From DASYHS01 sp035998295 (GTDB lineage Bacteria; Pseudomonadota; Alphaproteobacteria; Azospirillales; Azospirillaceae): 8,588 nt of DNA. How positions within the stretch are numbered: the stretch's first letter is position 1; the number at the start of each line of letters is the position of its first letter. A model generated the notes under the pieces. That model saw nothing but the letters and a program-made list of their open reading frames with translations. It was not told where the DNA came from and did not search any database. The position numbers were made by a program, and so were the translations under genes. Shown one piece after another: positions 1-7,479 of the stretch. The DNA lies in assembly GCF_035998295.1 (NCBI RefSeq), contig NZ_DASYHS010000277.1, positions 1 to 8,588 of the forward strand, given 5' to 3'.

Positions 1-1109
1 GCCAGGTGCCCGCCGCGGCCCGACGGCCGCTGCAGCCGGATGCCCGCATGCGCCGCAAGCAGTTCGATCAGCTTCCACGCGTCGGCCCGGCCCGCGCGGC
101 GATCCGGCTGCGGGGGCCTGTGGGCCAGCGTCAGCCGCCCCGTTCCGGACGCAAGCCGCTCGAGCCGGATCTCGATCGTTCCGGCCTCGTCCGGCGCTTG
201 GCCGCCGGTCAGGAACTCGATCATGATCAGGCCCAGCGAGACCGCCAGTTCCGCCTCCACCTCGACCGGGTCCAGCCTCAGGTCCAACCCGAACTCGCGG
301 TCCGTTCCGGAACGGAACACGGAGGCGCTCAACGCCCGCAGGTAGACGTCCAGCATCAGCCGCCGCCTCGGGGTCTCGAAGTCTCCCTGGTCGTGGACCA
401 GGCGCAGCGCCTCCAGGCAGTGGCGGATGAAGACCAGGGGCGGCCGGGTCGCCGGGTCCCGCGTCCGCCGGAGCTGGATGTAGACGAGGTTGATGATGGC
501 CTGCAGGTCGTTGCGCATCCGGTGCTGCAGGTCGCGCAGGAGCGCCGCCTGCTGCTCGGCCGCCAGGGCCAGGCGGTGGTCGGCCCTCGCGCGGTCCACC
601 GCCGCGGCCAGCAGGTCGGCGATGCTCTGGAGGAACGTGACCTCCTCGGACGAGAAGCTCTTCCGTTTCGCCGAGCCCGCCTCCAGCACGCCGAACGGAC
701 CCTCGCGCCCGCGGATCACCACGTTCGCTACGCTCCGGATGCGGTGCTCCTGCAGGAGGCCGGCCGCACGGAAGCGATGCTCGCCCGCAAGGTCCTCGCT
801 GACCACGGGCCTGCCGCTCTGCAGGGCGAAGCCCGCCGGCGAGCGCAAGTCGGCCCGGAACGTGGCGACCCCGACGATACCGGGTCGCCAGCCGACGCCG
901 GCGCAGACGCGCAGGACGTGGCGGCTGGGCAGGAATTCCAGCACGTCGGCATGACCGATGCCCAAGCCCGACGCCACCATTTCGGACGCCTCCTGCATCA
1001 GGGAGTACAGATCCTCGGTGTGCGCGGCCCGGAGGGCCAGGTCGGCAACGACGACCTTCAGCGCCGTATCAAGCGCATCGATGTTCCGAGGGGGCCTCTG
1101 CTCGCTCAA
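1..1109 (-). CDS. GAF-domain HisKA_2-type histidine kinase homologue with degenerate ATPase domain (3' end cut by window)
   Basis: Cytoplasmic two-component signalling protein; 369 codons are visible. Translating the minus strand gives a GAF sensor domain (about residues 20-178), then a dimerisation/phosphoacceptor helix reading LLRDLQHRMRNDLQAI. This matches the HisKA_2 pattern (L-HHR-KNNLQ-like), with His196 as the expected phosphorylation site. The following region has the length and pattern of an ATPase domain, but the N-box position reads GLIMIEFLTGG, with Ile297 where HisKA_2 kinases have Asn. No DxGxG box follows: LTLAHRPPQPD occupies that place. The C-terminal RGGHLA resembles the usual final strand, so only about ten residues are probably missing. 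The TTG start at 1109 is chosen because AAGGAG lies 5 nt upstream. An in-frame GTG at 1124 is the alternative and would overlap the stop of a possible small ORF by 4 nt. No signal peptide or membrane segment is seen. It is divergent from a receiver/hybrid-kinase operon, which suggests shared signalling. The loss of kinase activity is my inference from the missing motifs. Confidence 0.85.
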   Translation of the reverse strand, partial: MSEQRPPRNIDALDTALKVVVADLALRAAHTEDLYSLMQEASEMVASGLGIGHADVLEFLPSRHVLRVCAGVGWRPGIVGVATFRADLRSPAGFALQSGRPVVSEDLAGEHRFRAAGLLQEHRIRSVANVVIRGREGPFGVLEAGSAKRKSFSSEEVTFLQSIADLLAAAVDRARADHRLALAAEQQAALLRDLQHRMRNDLQAIINLVYIQLRRTRDPATRPPLVFIRHCLEALRLVHDQGDFETPRRRLMLDVYLRALSASVFRSGTDREFGLDLRLDPVEVEAELAVSLGLIMIEFLTGGQAPDEAGTIEIRLERLASGTGRLTLAHRPPQPDRRAGRADAWKLIELLAAHAGIRLQRPSGRGGHL

Positions 1110-1114
1110 ACCTT

Positions 1115-1120
1115 CTCCTT
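1115..1120 (-). promoter_or_regulatory. Ribosome binding site deciding the TTG start of the left-hand kinase
   Basis: The minus strand reads AAGGAG, 5 nt before TTG at 1109. The competing in-frame GTG at 1124 has only a weak CGGGA-like stretch upstream, so TTG is the better supported start. Confidence 0.6.
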
Positions 1121-1231
1121 TCACACGGCGTCCCGACGCGGTATCGGTTGGCTTGATATCCGAAAGTCCATTAAAAGTTCATCCACCACTTCGATAATGC
1201 GCTCTTTCCAGGGGCTATCCGGTTTCGACAC
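1121..1231 (-). CDS. Possible small ORF (36 aa) upstream of the left-hand kinase
   Basis: A short reading frame from GTG 1231 to TGA 1121 would encode a 36-residue protein beginning MSKPDSPWKERIIEVVDELL and ending PIPRRDAV. It has a predicted amphipathic helix (IIEVVDELLMDF) and a basic tail. It lies 11 bp before the kinase TTG start, on the same strand, and its TGA would overlap the alternative kinase GTG start in a GTGA arrangement. The helix followed by QPIPRR faintly recalls NepR anti-sigma factors, whose core is an EPVPDR-like motif, but the spacing differs and the second NepR helix is absent. The ribosome binding site is weak (AGAG only) and codon use is less GC-rich than in neighbouring genes. 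The frame stays open further upstream, with a TTG near 1335 giving about 73 residues. It may simply be a chance frame in AT-richer DNA. I do not assign a function. Confidence 0.25.
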   Translation of the reverse strand: MSKPDSPWKERIIEVVDELLMDFRISSQPIPRRDAV

Positions 1232-1359
1232 TTTACTCTTTTTCGGAGACTGCGGGCGGACGCGAGCAGTGGTATTCGAAGGCTCGGTGGAGGATGTCCG
1301 GAGAGTGCGGCGTCCGGCAAATACGTAGGCACGGACCAATACTTGGGGGTTATCAGCGG

Positions 1360-1806
1360 ATGGGGCGATACAAGGGTCGACTGATCGTCGCCGAGGACGA
1401 GGCCCTGGTCGCCCTGGGCATCCAGTTGATGTTGACGGATGCCGGCCACGAGGTCTGCGGCGTCGCGTCGACGGCGCCCGAATCGGTTCGGCTGGCCGAA
1501 ATGCACGCGCCCGACCTGGCACTCGTCGACGTCCGCCTCGCGCACGGCACCGACGGGCTGGCCGCCGTGTCCAAGCTTCAGGCGCATCTCGGCATCCCCA
1601 GCCTCCTGGTCACCGCGCACGCCTCATACGCCGAGGCCCACGCAGCGGGCGCGCTGGGCTGGCTGCGCAAGCCGTTCAGTCCCGACGAGCTGATACGTAT
1701 CGTGGACGCGGCGTTGGCATGGCTGCACGATGGCCTGGTCGAGGTGCCGGTGCCGCAGGGTCTGATCCTGTCGCATTGGCCGTCCAGGCGGCAGTATCGG
1801 CATTGA
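1360..1806 (+). CDS. Single-domain response regulator (CheY-like receiver)
   Basis: A 148-residue receiver with no DNA-binding or enzymatic output domain, so it probably acts by protein contact or phosphate transfer in the cytoplasm. The canonical residues are present: acidic pair Glu12/Asp13 in IVAEDEAL, phosphoacceptor Asp57 in ALVDVRL, switch residue Thr85 in LLVTAHAS, and Lys104 in LRKPFSPDEL. After the last receiver helix there is only a tail of about 25 residues rich in basic and aromatic residues (HWPSRRQYRH). The ATG at 1360 places the first beta strand at residue 8, as usual for the family, with a G-rich stretch (1345-1349) as a modest ribosome binding site. An in-frame ATG at 1294 would add 22 residues, but its GGAGG abuts the start codon. 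The gene is followed after 44 bp by the hybrid kinase on the same strand, so the two are probably co-transcribed and the kinase is the likely phosphate donor. Confidence 0.88.
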   Translation: MGRYKGRLIVAEDEALVALGIQLMLTDAGHEVCGVASTAPESVRLAEMHAPDLALVDVRLAHGTDGLAAVSKLQAHLGIPSLLVTAHASYAEAHAAGALGWLRKPFSPDELIRIVDAALAWLHDGLVEVPVPQGLILSHWPSRRQYRH

Positions 1807-1836
1807 GCCGTCCGGCCGAAGATGCTGGCCGCCAAC

Positions 1837-1844
1837 AGGAAAGG
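1837..1844 (+). promoter_or_regulatory. Ribosome binding site deciding the GTG start of the hybrid kinase
   Basis: AGGAAAGG lies 6 nt before GTG at 1851. It supports that start over the in-frame ATG at 1719, which would overlap the receiver gene by 88 nt and add 44 residues without domain content. Confidence 0.75.
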
Positions 1845-1850
1845 TCGAGC

Positions 1851-4800
1851 GTGGCCGCTGCCCAGGTCCCCACATTCGCCGCAAGCCTGATCGCCAGCGG
1901 CGGCGAGACGGGAAGGCTGATCGCGTCGCACGACTGGTCCTCGACCCCGCTCGGTCCGATCGAAGCCTGGCCGCAGAGCCTCAGGACCGCTCTCGGCATG
2001 ATCCTCCTGTCGCCGGTCCCCATGGTCATGCTCTGGGGCGAAGACGGCACGATGCTCTACAACGACGCCTATTCGGTGTTCGCCGGGGGCCGGCACCCCG
2101 CGCTCCTGGGCAGCAAGGTGCGCGAGGGGTGGCCCGAGGTCGCCGACTTCAACGACAACGTCATGAAGGTGGGGCTTGCGGGCGGCACGCTCGCCTATCG
2201 CGACCAGGAGCTGACGCTCCACCGCCACGGCCGGCCCGAGCAGGTCTGGATGAACCTCGACTATTCGCCGGTTCCCGACGAGACGGGCCGGCCGGCCGGC
2301 GTGATCGCCATCGTCGTCGAGACCACGGAGCGCGTGCTCACCGACCGCCGGGCTGATGCCGAGCGACGGCGCCTGATCGGGCTGTTCGACCAGGCGCCGG
2401 GCTTCATCTGCATCATGCGCGGGCCGGAGCACGTCTACGAGTTCGCGAACCGCGCCCACGACCGCGTCTTCCAGCGCGAGAACATCGTCGGCAGAAGGGT
2501 CCGCGACGTCTTTCCCGACCTGGAGGGGCAAGGCATCTACGAGCTGCTGGACGAGGTCTACGCCACCGGCCGGCGCCACGTCGCGAGCGGCGTGCCCCTG
2601 CGGTACCGGTTCGCGCCGGACGGACCTCCCGAGGAGCGATTCCTCGACTTCATCTACGAGCCGATCGTCGAGGAGGACGGGACGGTCAGCGGCATCTTCT
2701 GCGAAGGCCATGACGTCACCGACACGCACCGGGCCCACGGGGCGCTGCGCTGGAGCGAGGCGCGGCGGGCGGAGCAGCTGCAGGGGCTGGCGCAGGCCGC
2801 CCTCGCCGTCGCGCGCGCGCCGACGCTCGATGCGACGCTCGACGAGATCACCGGGGCCGCACGACGTCTCGTAGGCGCGCACCAGGCGGTGGTCAGCCTC
2901 ACGAAGGGGCCGGACTGGGCCCAGGCGATCAATGCCGTCGCCTTCAGCGACCATTACGCCCGGTGGCGCGACTATGCGGCGGTGACCGACGGCTCGGGCA
3001 TCTACGCCTGGGTGTGCGAGGCGAACCGGCCGGTGCGCATGACCCAGGCCGAGCTGGTGAGGCATCCGCGCTGGCGCGGCTTCGGAGATCATGCGGCCGG
3101 GCATCCGCCCATGCGCGGCTGGCTCGCGGCGCCGCTGGTCGGGCGCGACGGGCGCAACCTCGGGCTCATCCAGCTCTCGGACAAGGAGGACGGCTCGGAC
3201 TTCGAGGAGGCGGACGAGGCGATGCTGGTGCAGCTCGCCCAGATCGCCTCGACCGCCGTCGAGCAGACGCTGGCCGAAGAGGCGCTGCGCGCCGGCAACG
3301 GGCGGTTCCGCGCGGCGATCGACGCGACCGACGGCGTGCTCTGGACCAACGACGCCGGCGGACGGATGGTCGGCGAGCAGCCCGGCTGGGCGGCGCTCAC
3401 CGGCCAGAGCTACGAGGAGTACCAGGGCTACGGCTGGGCCGACGCCGTTCACCCCGACGACGCCCGGCCGACCATGGACGCGTGGACCGAGGCGGTGGCG
3501 GAGCGCAAAACCTATGTCTTCGAGCACCGGGTGAGGTGCCGCGACGGTGAGTGGCGGCGCTTCTCGGTCCGGGCCGTCCCGATCCTGCGGCAGGACGGCT
3601 CCGTCGCCGAATGGGTCGGCGTCCACACCGACGTCACGGAGCAGCGCGCGGCTCAGGAAGCGCTGAGCGAAGAGAGCCGGATGCTGGAGACCCTGAACCG
3701 CATCGGGGCTACGCTCGCCGCCGAACTGGACCTGGAGCGTATCGTCCAGACGGTCACCGACGCGGGGGTGGTGCTGACCGGCGCGGAGTTCGGCGCGTTC
3801 TTCTACAACGTGCTGAACGAGGCGGGGGACAGCTACATGCTCTACACCCTCTCCGGCATCGACCGGTCGGCCTTCGAGGGTTTCCCGATGCCGCGCGCGA
3901 CGGCGGTGTTCCGGCCGACCTTCGTCGGCGAAGGGGTCATCCGCTCCGACGACATCCTCCTCGACGACCGATACGGCCGGAACGACCCGCACAAGGGCAT
4001 GCCCGAAGGCCACGTCCCGGTGCGCAGCTATCTCGCCGTGCCGGTCACGTCGCGCTCGGGCGAGGTTCTGGGCGGGCTGTTCTTCGGCCATCCCGAGCCC
4101 GGCCGCTTCACCATCAGGCACGAGCGCCTGATGGTCGGCGTCGCGGGGCAGGCCGCGGTCGCGGTCGACAACGCGCGCCTGTTCCAGGCCGTGCAGCGCG
4201 CCAAGGAGACGCTCGAGAGCCGCGTCGAGGAGCGCACGGCCGAGCGCAACCGGGTCTGGGCGATGAGCCGCGACCTGCTGGCGGTCATGGGCTTCGACGG
4301 ATATCTCAAGGCCGTCAACCCGGCCTGGGGGGCGACGCTCGGTTTCGACGAGGCGACCCTGCTCGCGCGGCCCTTCCCCAGGCAGGTCCACCCGGACGAT
4401 CACGCAGCCATCGCGGAAATGGTCGAGCGGCTCCGCCGCGGCGAGACGATCGAGCGCTTCGAGGACCGGCTGCGCCACGCGGACGGGACCTGGCGCTGGA
4501 TCGCATGGACCCTGGTTCCGGAAGGCGACGTCTTCTATGCGGTCGGCCGCGACGTCACCGAGGAGAAGGAGGCGGCCGCACGGCTGGAGCAGACGCAGGA
4601 AGCGCTGCGCCAGGCCCAGAAGATGGAGGCCGTCGGCCAGCTCACCGGCGGGATCGCGCACGACTTCAACAACCTGCTCGCCGCCGTCGTCGGCAGCCTC
4701 GACCTCATCCGCCGCAAGCCGGGCGAGGTCGAGAGGGTGAGACGGTTCGCCGAGGCGGGCCTGCAGGCGGCCGAACGGGGCGCCAAGCTCACCGGGCAGC

Positions 4801-5723
4801 TCCTGGCCTTCTCGCGGGCGCAACGGATCGAGCCGAAGCCGGTGATCGTCTCCGATCTCGTCGCCGGCATGCGCGACATGGTCTCGCGCGCCCTCGGCCC
4901 GCTGGTCCGGCTGAACCTCGACCTGGCGGGAGACGGGGCGGTGCTGTCCGACCCGACGCAGCTCGAAATGACGGTCCTGAACCTCGCCATCAATGCGCGC
5001 GACGCGATGCCGGAAGGCGGCGATCTCGTGATCGCCACCAGGGTGTGCTGGATCGGCGAGGATGCCGAGCTCGGCCCCGGCGACTACGTCGAACTCGCGG
5101 TGAGCGATACTGGAACGGGCATGTCGCCCGAGGTGGCGGCCAAGGCCTTCGACCCGTTCTTCACGACCAAGGGCGTCGGCAAGGGCACGGGCCTGGGCCT
5201 GAGCCAGGTCTACGGCATCGCGCGGCAGGCGGGCGGGACCGCCCGGATCGAGAGCCGCCTGGGCGTCGGCACCACCGTCAAGGTCGTCATGCCGAGGACC
5301 GGGACGCCCGTCCCCCCGGACGCGGAGGCCGGCGGGGAGGATGGAACGGCGGCCGGCGCGTCGGCCACGATCCTGGTGGTCGACGACGATCCCGACGTCC
5401 GGCGCGTGCTCGTCTGCTCGCTAGACGCGCTCGGCTACCGCGTCGTCGAAGCGGCGGACGGGCCTTCGGGACTGGCGGCGCTGGAGGAAACGGCGCCGGA
5501 CCTGATGGTGGTCGACTTCGCGATGCCCGGCATGAACGGGGCGGAGATGGCCAAGGCCGCGCGCCGGCGGCGGCCCGACCTGCCGATCGTGTTCGCGAGC
5601 GGCTACGCCGACACCGCGGCGCTCGAAAGCGTCGCCGGACCGCGCGCGCCCGTCCTGCGCAAGCCGTTCCGCATCGAGGACCTGCAGGCGGCCCTCAGGG
5701 ACGCCATGGCGCATCGGCCGTAG
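1851..5723 (+). CDS. Soluble hybrid sensor histidine kinase, PAS-PAS-GAF-PAS-GAF-PAS-HisKA-HATPase-REC
   Basis: A 1290-residue multi-sensor kinase with its own receiver, expected to autophosphorylate on His and pass phosphate to Asp. Order, approximate residues: PAS1 25-165 (begins SHDWSSTPLGPIEAWP, typical of the first PAS domain in such kinases); PAS2 174-290; GAF1 310-472; PAS3 485-598 (ends DVTEQ); GAF2 612-780; a coiled-coil-like linker rich in Glu and Arg; PAS4 807-906 (ends DVTEEKE); HisKA 914-993 with His937 in GGIAHDFNN; ATPase 1015-1150 with N-box Asn1048 (LAINARDAMP), Asp1086 in DTGTGMS and GKGTGLGL at 1110-1117; receiver 1174-1288 with DDD 1178-1180, phosphoacceptor Asp1222 (VVDFAMPG), Ser1250 in FASGY, and Lys1271 (LRKPF). 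All catalytic motifs look intact. There are no membrane segments, no signal peptide, no LOV cysteine motif and no recognisable phytochrome chromophore motif, so the signal is presumably a cytoplasmic ligand or redox cue. The start is GTG at 1851. It lies 44 bp after the single-domain receiver, a natural partner. Confidence 0.93.
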   Translation: MAAAQVPTFAASLIASGGETGRLIASHDWSSTPLGPIEAWPQSLRTALGMILLSPVPMVMLWGEDGTMLYNDAYSVFAGGRHPALLGSKVREGWPEVADFNDNVMKVGLAGGTLAYRDQELTLHRHGRPEQVWMNLDYSPVPDETGRPAGVIAIVVETTERVLTDRRADAERRRLIGLFDQAPGFICIMRGPEHVYEFANRAHDRVFQRENIVGRRVRDVFPDLEGQGIYELLDEVYATGRRHVASGVPLRYRFAPDGPPEERFLDFIYEPIVEEDGTVSGIFCEGHDVTDTHRAHGALRWSEARRAEQLQGLAQAALAVARAPTLDATLDEITGAARRLVGAHQAVVSLTKGPDWAQAINAVAFSDHYARWRDYAAVTDGSGIYAWVCEANRPVRMTQAELVRHPRWRGFGDHAAGHPPMRGWLAAPLVGRDGRNLGLIQLSDKEDGSDFEEADEAMLVQLAQIASTAVEQTLAEEALRAGNGRFRAAIDATDGVLWTNDAGGRMVGEQPGWAALTGQSYEEYQGYGWADAVHPDDARPTMDAWTEAVAERKTYVFEHRVRCRDGEWRRFSVRAVPILRQDGSVAEWVGVHTDVTEQRAAQEALSEESRMLETLNRIGATLAAELDLERIVQTVTDAGVVLTGAEFGAFFYNVLNEAGDSYMLYTLSGIDRSAFEGFPMPRATAVFRPTFVGEGVIRSDDILLDDRYGRNDPHKGMPEGHVPVRSYLAVPVTSRSGEVLGGLFFGHPEPGRFTIRHERLMVGVAGQAAVAVDNARLFQAVQRAKETLESRVEERTAERNRVWAMSRDLLAVMGFDGYLKAVNPAWGATLGFDEATLLARPFPRQVHPDDHAAIAEMVERLRRGETIERFEDRLRHADGTWRWIAWTLVPEGDVFYAVGRDVTEEKEAAARLEQTQEALRQAQKMEAVGQLTGGIAHDFNNLLAAVVGSLDLIRRKPGEVERVRRFAEAGLQAAERGAKLTGQLLAFSRAQRIEPKPVIVSDLVAGMRDMVSRALGPLVRLNLDLAGDGAVLSDPTQLEMTVLNLAINARDAMPEGGDLVIATRVCWIGEDAELGPGDYVELAVSDTGTGMSPEVAAKAFDPFFTTKGVGKGTGLGLSQVYGIARQAGGTARIESRLGVGTTVKVVMPRTGTPVPPDAEAGGEDGTAAGASATILVVDDDPDVRRVLVCSLDALGYRVVEAADGPSGLAALEETAPDLMVVDFAMPGMNGAEMAKAARRRRPDLPIVFASGYADTAALESVAGPRAPVLRKPFRIEDLQAALRDAMAHRP

Positions 5724-5753
5724 CGGCGGGCCTCCGGCCGGGAATGCGCCCCG

Positions 5754-7406
5754 CTAATCGGTCGGCGCCCTTCGTGCCTCGTCGCGCAGGAGGAACTTCT
5801 GCACCTTGCCGGTGGAGGTCTTGGGGAGCGGGCCGAACGTGACGTGCCGGGGGCATTTGAAGCCGGCCAGCCGGTCCCGGCACCACGCGACGATCGCGGC
5901 CGCGTCGATGCCGGCGGCCTCGGGCTTCAGGGTGACGAAGGCATGCGGCGTCTCTCCCCATTTGGGGTCGGGGCGGGCCACCACCGCGGCCTCCAGGACG
6001 CCGGGATGTTTGTAGAGGACCTCCTCCACCTCCAGCGAACTGACGTTCTCGCCGCCCGATATGATGATGTCCTTGGACCGGTCCTTGACCTCGATGTAGC
6101 CGTCGGGATGGACGACCGCGAGGTCGCCGGTGTGGAACCAGCCGCCGGCGAACGCCGTCCCGGTGGCGGCGGGATTGTCGAGATAGCCCTTCATCACCGT
6201 GTTGCCCCGCAGCATCAGCTCGCCGATGGTGGCCCCGTCGGCCGGCACCGGCGCCATCGTCCCGGGGTCCAGAACGCTCGCGTCCTCCAGCATGGGATGG
6301 TTCAGGCCCTGGCGCGCCATGAACGCCGCCTTCTCCTCGAGAGGCAGCTCGTCAAGGCCCGGCCGGGGCACGCACACCGTCGCGGGCCCGTAGCTCTCGG
6401 TCAGGCCGTAGAGATGGGTCACGCGGAACCCCATCCTCTCCATGCCCGCGATGACCGTGCTCGGCGGGGCCGCCCCGCCGGTCGCCACCTGGACCCGGTG
6501 CCCGAAGCGGACGCGATCCTCCTCGGGCGCGTTGATCAGCATGTTGAGGACGACCGGCGCCCCCGACAGATGCGTCACCCCGTGCTCGGCGATCGCGGCG
6601 AAGATCCGCTTCGGCTCGACCCGGCGCAGGCACACATGCGTGCCGCCGGCCAGCGTCACCGCCCAGGTGTGGGACCAGCCGTTGCAATGGAACATCGGCA
6701 GCGTCCACAGATACACGCTGTCGGCGTTCAAGCCGAAGGCGAGCGCGTTGCCGCAGGCGTTCAGGTAGGCGCCGCGGTGATGGTAGACCGCGCCCTTGGG
6801 GTTGCCCGTCGTCCCGGAGGTGTAGTTGAGGGCGATGGACTGCCACTCGTCCGCGGGCAGCTCCACCGGCGCATCGGGGCTTCCGGTCGCCAGGAACGCC
6901 TCGTAGTCCGCTTCGCCCAGCCAGTCGCCGCCGCGTCCCTCCGGGTCGTCGATGTCGATCACGAGCGGCTTCGCGTCCAGGAGCGACAGCGCGCGGCCCA
7001 CGACCGGGGAGAACTCCCGGTCGGTCAGCAGCACCTTGGCGCGCCCGTGCCTCAGGATGAAGGCGATGGCCTCGGCGTCGAGACGGACGTTGAGCGCGTT
7101 GAGAACCCCGCCGGCCATGGGGACGCCGAAATGGGCCTCGAGGAGCTCGGGGACGTTCGGCGCCATCACGGCGACGGTGTCGCCCCGCCCGACCCCGCGC
7201 CGCCGCAGCGCCGAGGCGAGCCGCCGGCAGCGCGCCGCGAACTCGGCATAGGTGTAGCGCCGGCCGCCATGGACGACGGCCGTGCGCCCGCCATGGACCC
7301 GGGCCGCCCGCGCCAGGAAGGAGATCGGCGACAGCGGCACGTGGTTGGCCTCGTTGGGCGCAAGGTCGCCGGCCCCGATGCCCGGCCCTGCGATTGGTTC
7401 GTCCAT
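5754..7406 (-). CDS. Acyl-CoA synthetase (AMP-forming), DmdB-like family
   Basis: A 550-residue, full-length member of the ANL adenylating superfamily. It activates a carboxylic acid with ATP to an acyl-adenylate and then forms the CoA thioester in the cytoplasm. Motifs: the P-loop YTSGTTGNPKG at 195-205, PMFHCNGW after it, YGLTESYGP from Tyr333, GWFHTGD with Asp428 (ribose binding), KDRSKDIIISGGEN with Arg443 at the domain hinge, and the catalytic Lys534 in PKTSTGKVQKF. The N-terminal NEANHVPLSPISFLARAA and the HCNGW and GGENVSS segments place it with the short- to medium-chain or methylmercaptopropionate-CoA ligase group (DmdB-like) rather than with long-chain FadD. Substrate is not determined by this and may be another small acid. 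The ATG is well supported by GGAGGA 7 nt upstream. It follows the enolase-family gene by 73 bp on the same strand, so the two are probably one transcription unit. Its stop is 30 bp from the stop of the convergent hybrid kinase. Confidence 0.94.
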   Translation of the reverse strand: MDEPIAGPGIGAGDLAPNEANHVPLSPISFLARAARVHGGRTAVVHGGRRYTYAEFAARCRRLASALRRRGVGRGDTVAVMAPNVPELLEAHFGVPMAGGVLNALNVRLDAEAIAFILRHGRAKVLLTDREFSPVVGRALSLLDAKPLVIDIDDPEGRGGDWLGEADYEAFLATGSPDAPVELPADEWQSIALNYTSGTTGNPKGAVYHHRGAYLNACGNALAFGLNADSVYLWTLPMFHCNGWSHTWAVTLAGGTHVCLRRVEPKRIFAAIAEHGVTHLSGAPVVLNMLINAPEEDRVRFGHRVQVATGGAAPPSTVIAGMERMGFRVTHLYGLTESYGPATVCVPRPGLDELPLEEKAAFMARQGLNHPMLEDASVLDPGTMAPVPADGATIGELMLRGNTVMKGYLDNPAATGTAFAGGWFHTGDLAVVHPDGYIEVKDRSKDIIISGGENVSSLEVEEVLYKHPGVLEAAVVARPDPKWGETPHAFVTLKPEAAGIDAAAIVAWCRDRLAGFKCPRHVTFGPLPKTSTGKVQKFLLRDEARRAPTD

Positions 7407-7413
7407 CCCGGTC

Positions 7414-7419
7414 TCCTCC
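7414..7419 (-). promoter_or_regulatory. Ribosome binding site of the acyl-CoA synthetase
   Basis: The minus strand reads GGAGGA, 7 nt before the ATG at 7406. This is a strong match that fixes the start. The remaining 73-bp spacer (7407-7479) shows no clear promoter or terminator. Confidence 0.7.
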
Positions 7420-7479
7420 CGTCCGTGGTTCCGGCCCCGCGGCGCCGATATACGAGGCTATCCCATCTTCGGGCGGGCA

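Larger units (their letters stand above)
1110..1359. promoter_or_regulatory. Divergent intergenic region expected to hold promoters for both signalling transcription units
   Basis: This 250-bp gap separates the leftward kinase from the rightward receiver gene. It is clearly AT-richer than the rest: 1141-1200 contains 25 G or C of 60 (42%), in a window that is otherwise very GC-rich. Promoters for both directions should lie here, but none is convincing. The best plus-strand candidate is TTGGCT at 1148-1153 and TTAAAA at 1171-1176, spaced by 17 nt, which matches the sigma-70 consensus only partly (4 of 6 and 3 of 6). No GGAAC/CGTT pair of the alphaproteobacterial stress sigma factor EcfG, no sigma-54 GG/GC pair and no GANTC methylation site is present. 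A short dyad CCAATACTTGG sits at 1336-1346, close to the receiver start. The possible small ORF at 1121-1231 lies inside this gap. Confidence 0.5.

Noticed and set aside
6..1328. 440-codon plus-strand frame opposite the left-hand kinase
   Set aside because: The product is Arg/Gln/Pro-rich without motifs, whereas the minus strand gives a clear GAF and HisKA_2 protein. It is a GC-bias shadow.
1336..1346. Short dyad CCAATACTTGG before the receiver gene as an operator
   Set aside because: Only 4-bp arms and a single copy; it is not supported as a binding site without comparison to relatives.
1713..1730. Sigma-54-like TTGGCATGGCTGCA
   Set aside because: The GG and GC elements are too close (9 nt offset rather than 12), and the site lies within the receiver coding sequence.
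1719..1850. Upstream ATG that would lengthen the hybrid kinase by 44 residues
   Set aside because: It lies within the receiver gene, adds no conserved sequence, and the GTG at 1851 has a good ribosome binding site.
1578..4823. Uninterrupted 1081-codon frame on the minus strand, opposite the hybrid kinase
   Set aside because: The translation is low-complexity, rich in Arg, Ala, Gly, Asp and His, with no recognisable domain. It runs opposite a gene with clear PAS, GAF and kinase motifs. Such long antisense frames arise from strong GC bias at third codon positions.
5724..5753. Possible bidirectional terminator between the convergent stop codons (GGCC-TCC-GGCC at 5729-5739)
   Set aside because: The stem is only 4 bp and no T tract follows on either strand. 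In such GC-rich DNA a dyad this short is expected by chance.
3551..5842. 763-codon frame in another plus-strand phase within the hybrid kinase
   Set aside because: The product is extremely Arg/Gly-rich and lies inside the kinase core, whose reading phase is fixed by the catalytic motifs.
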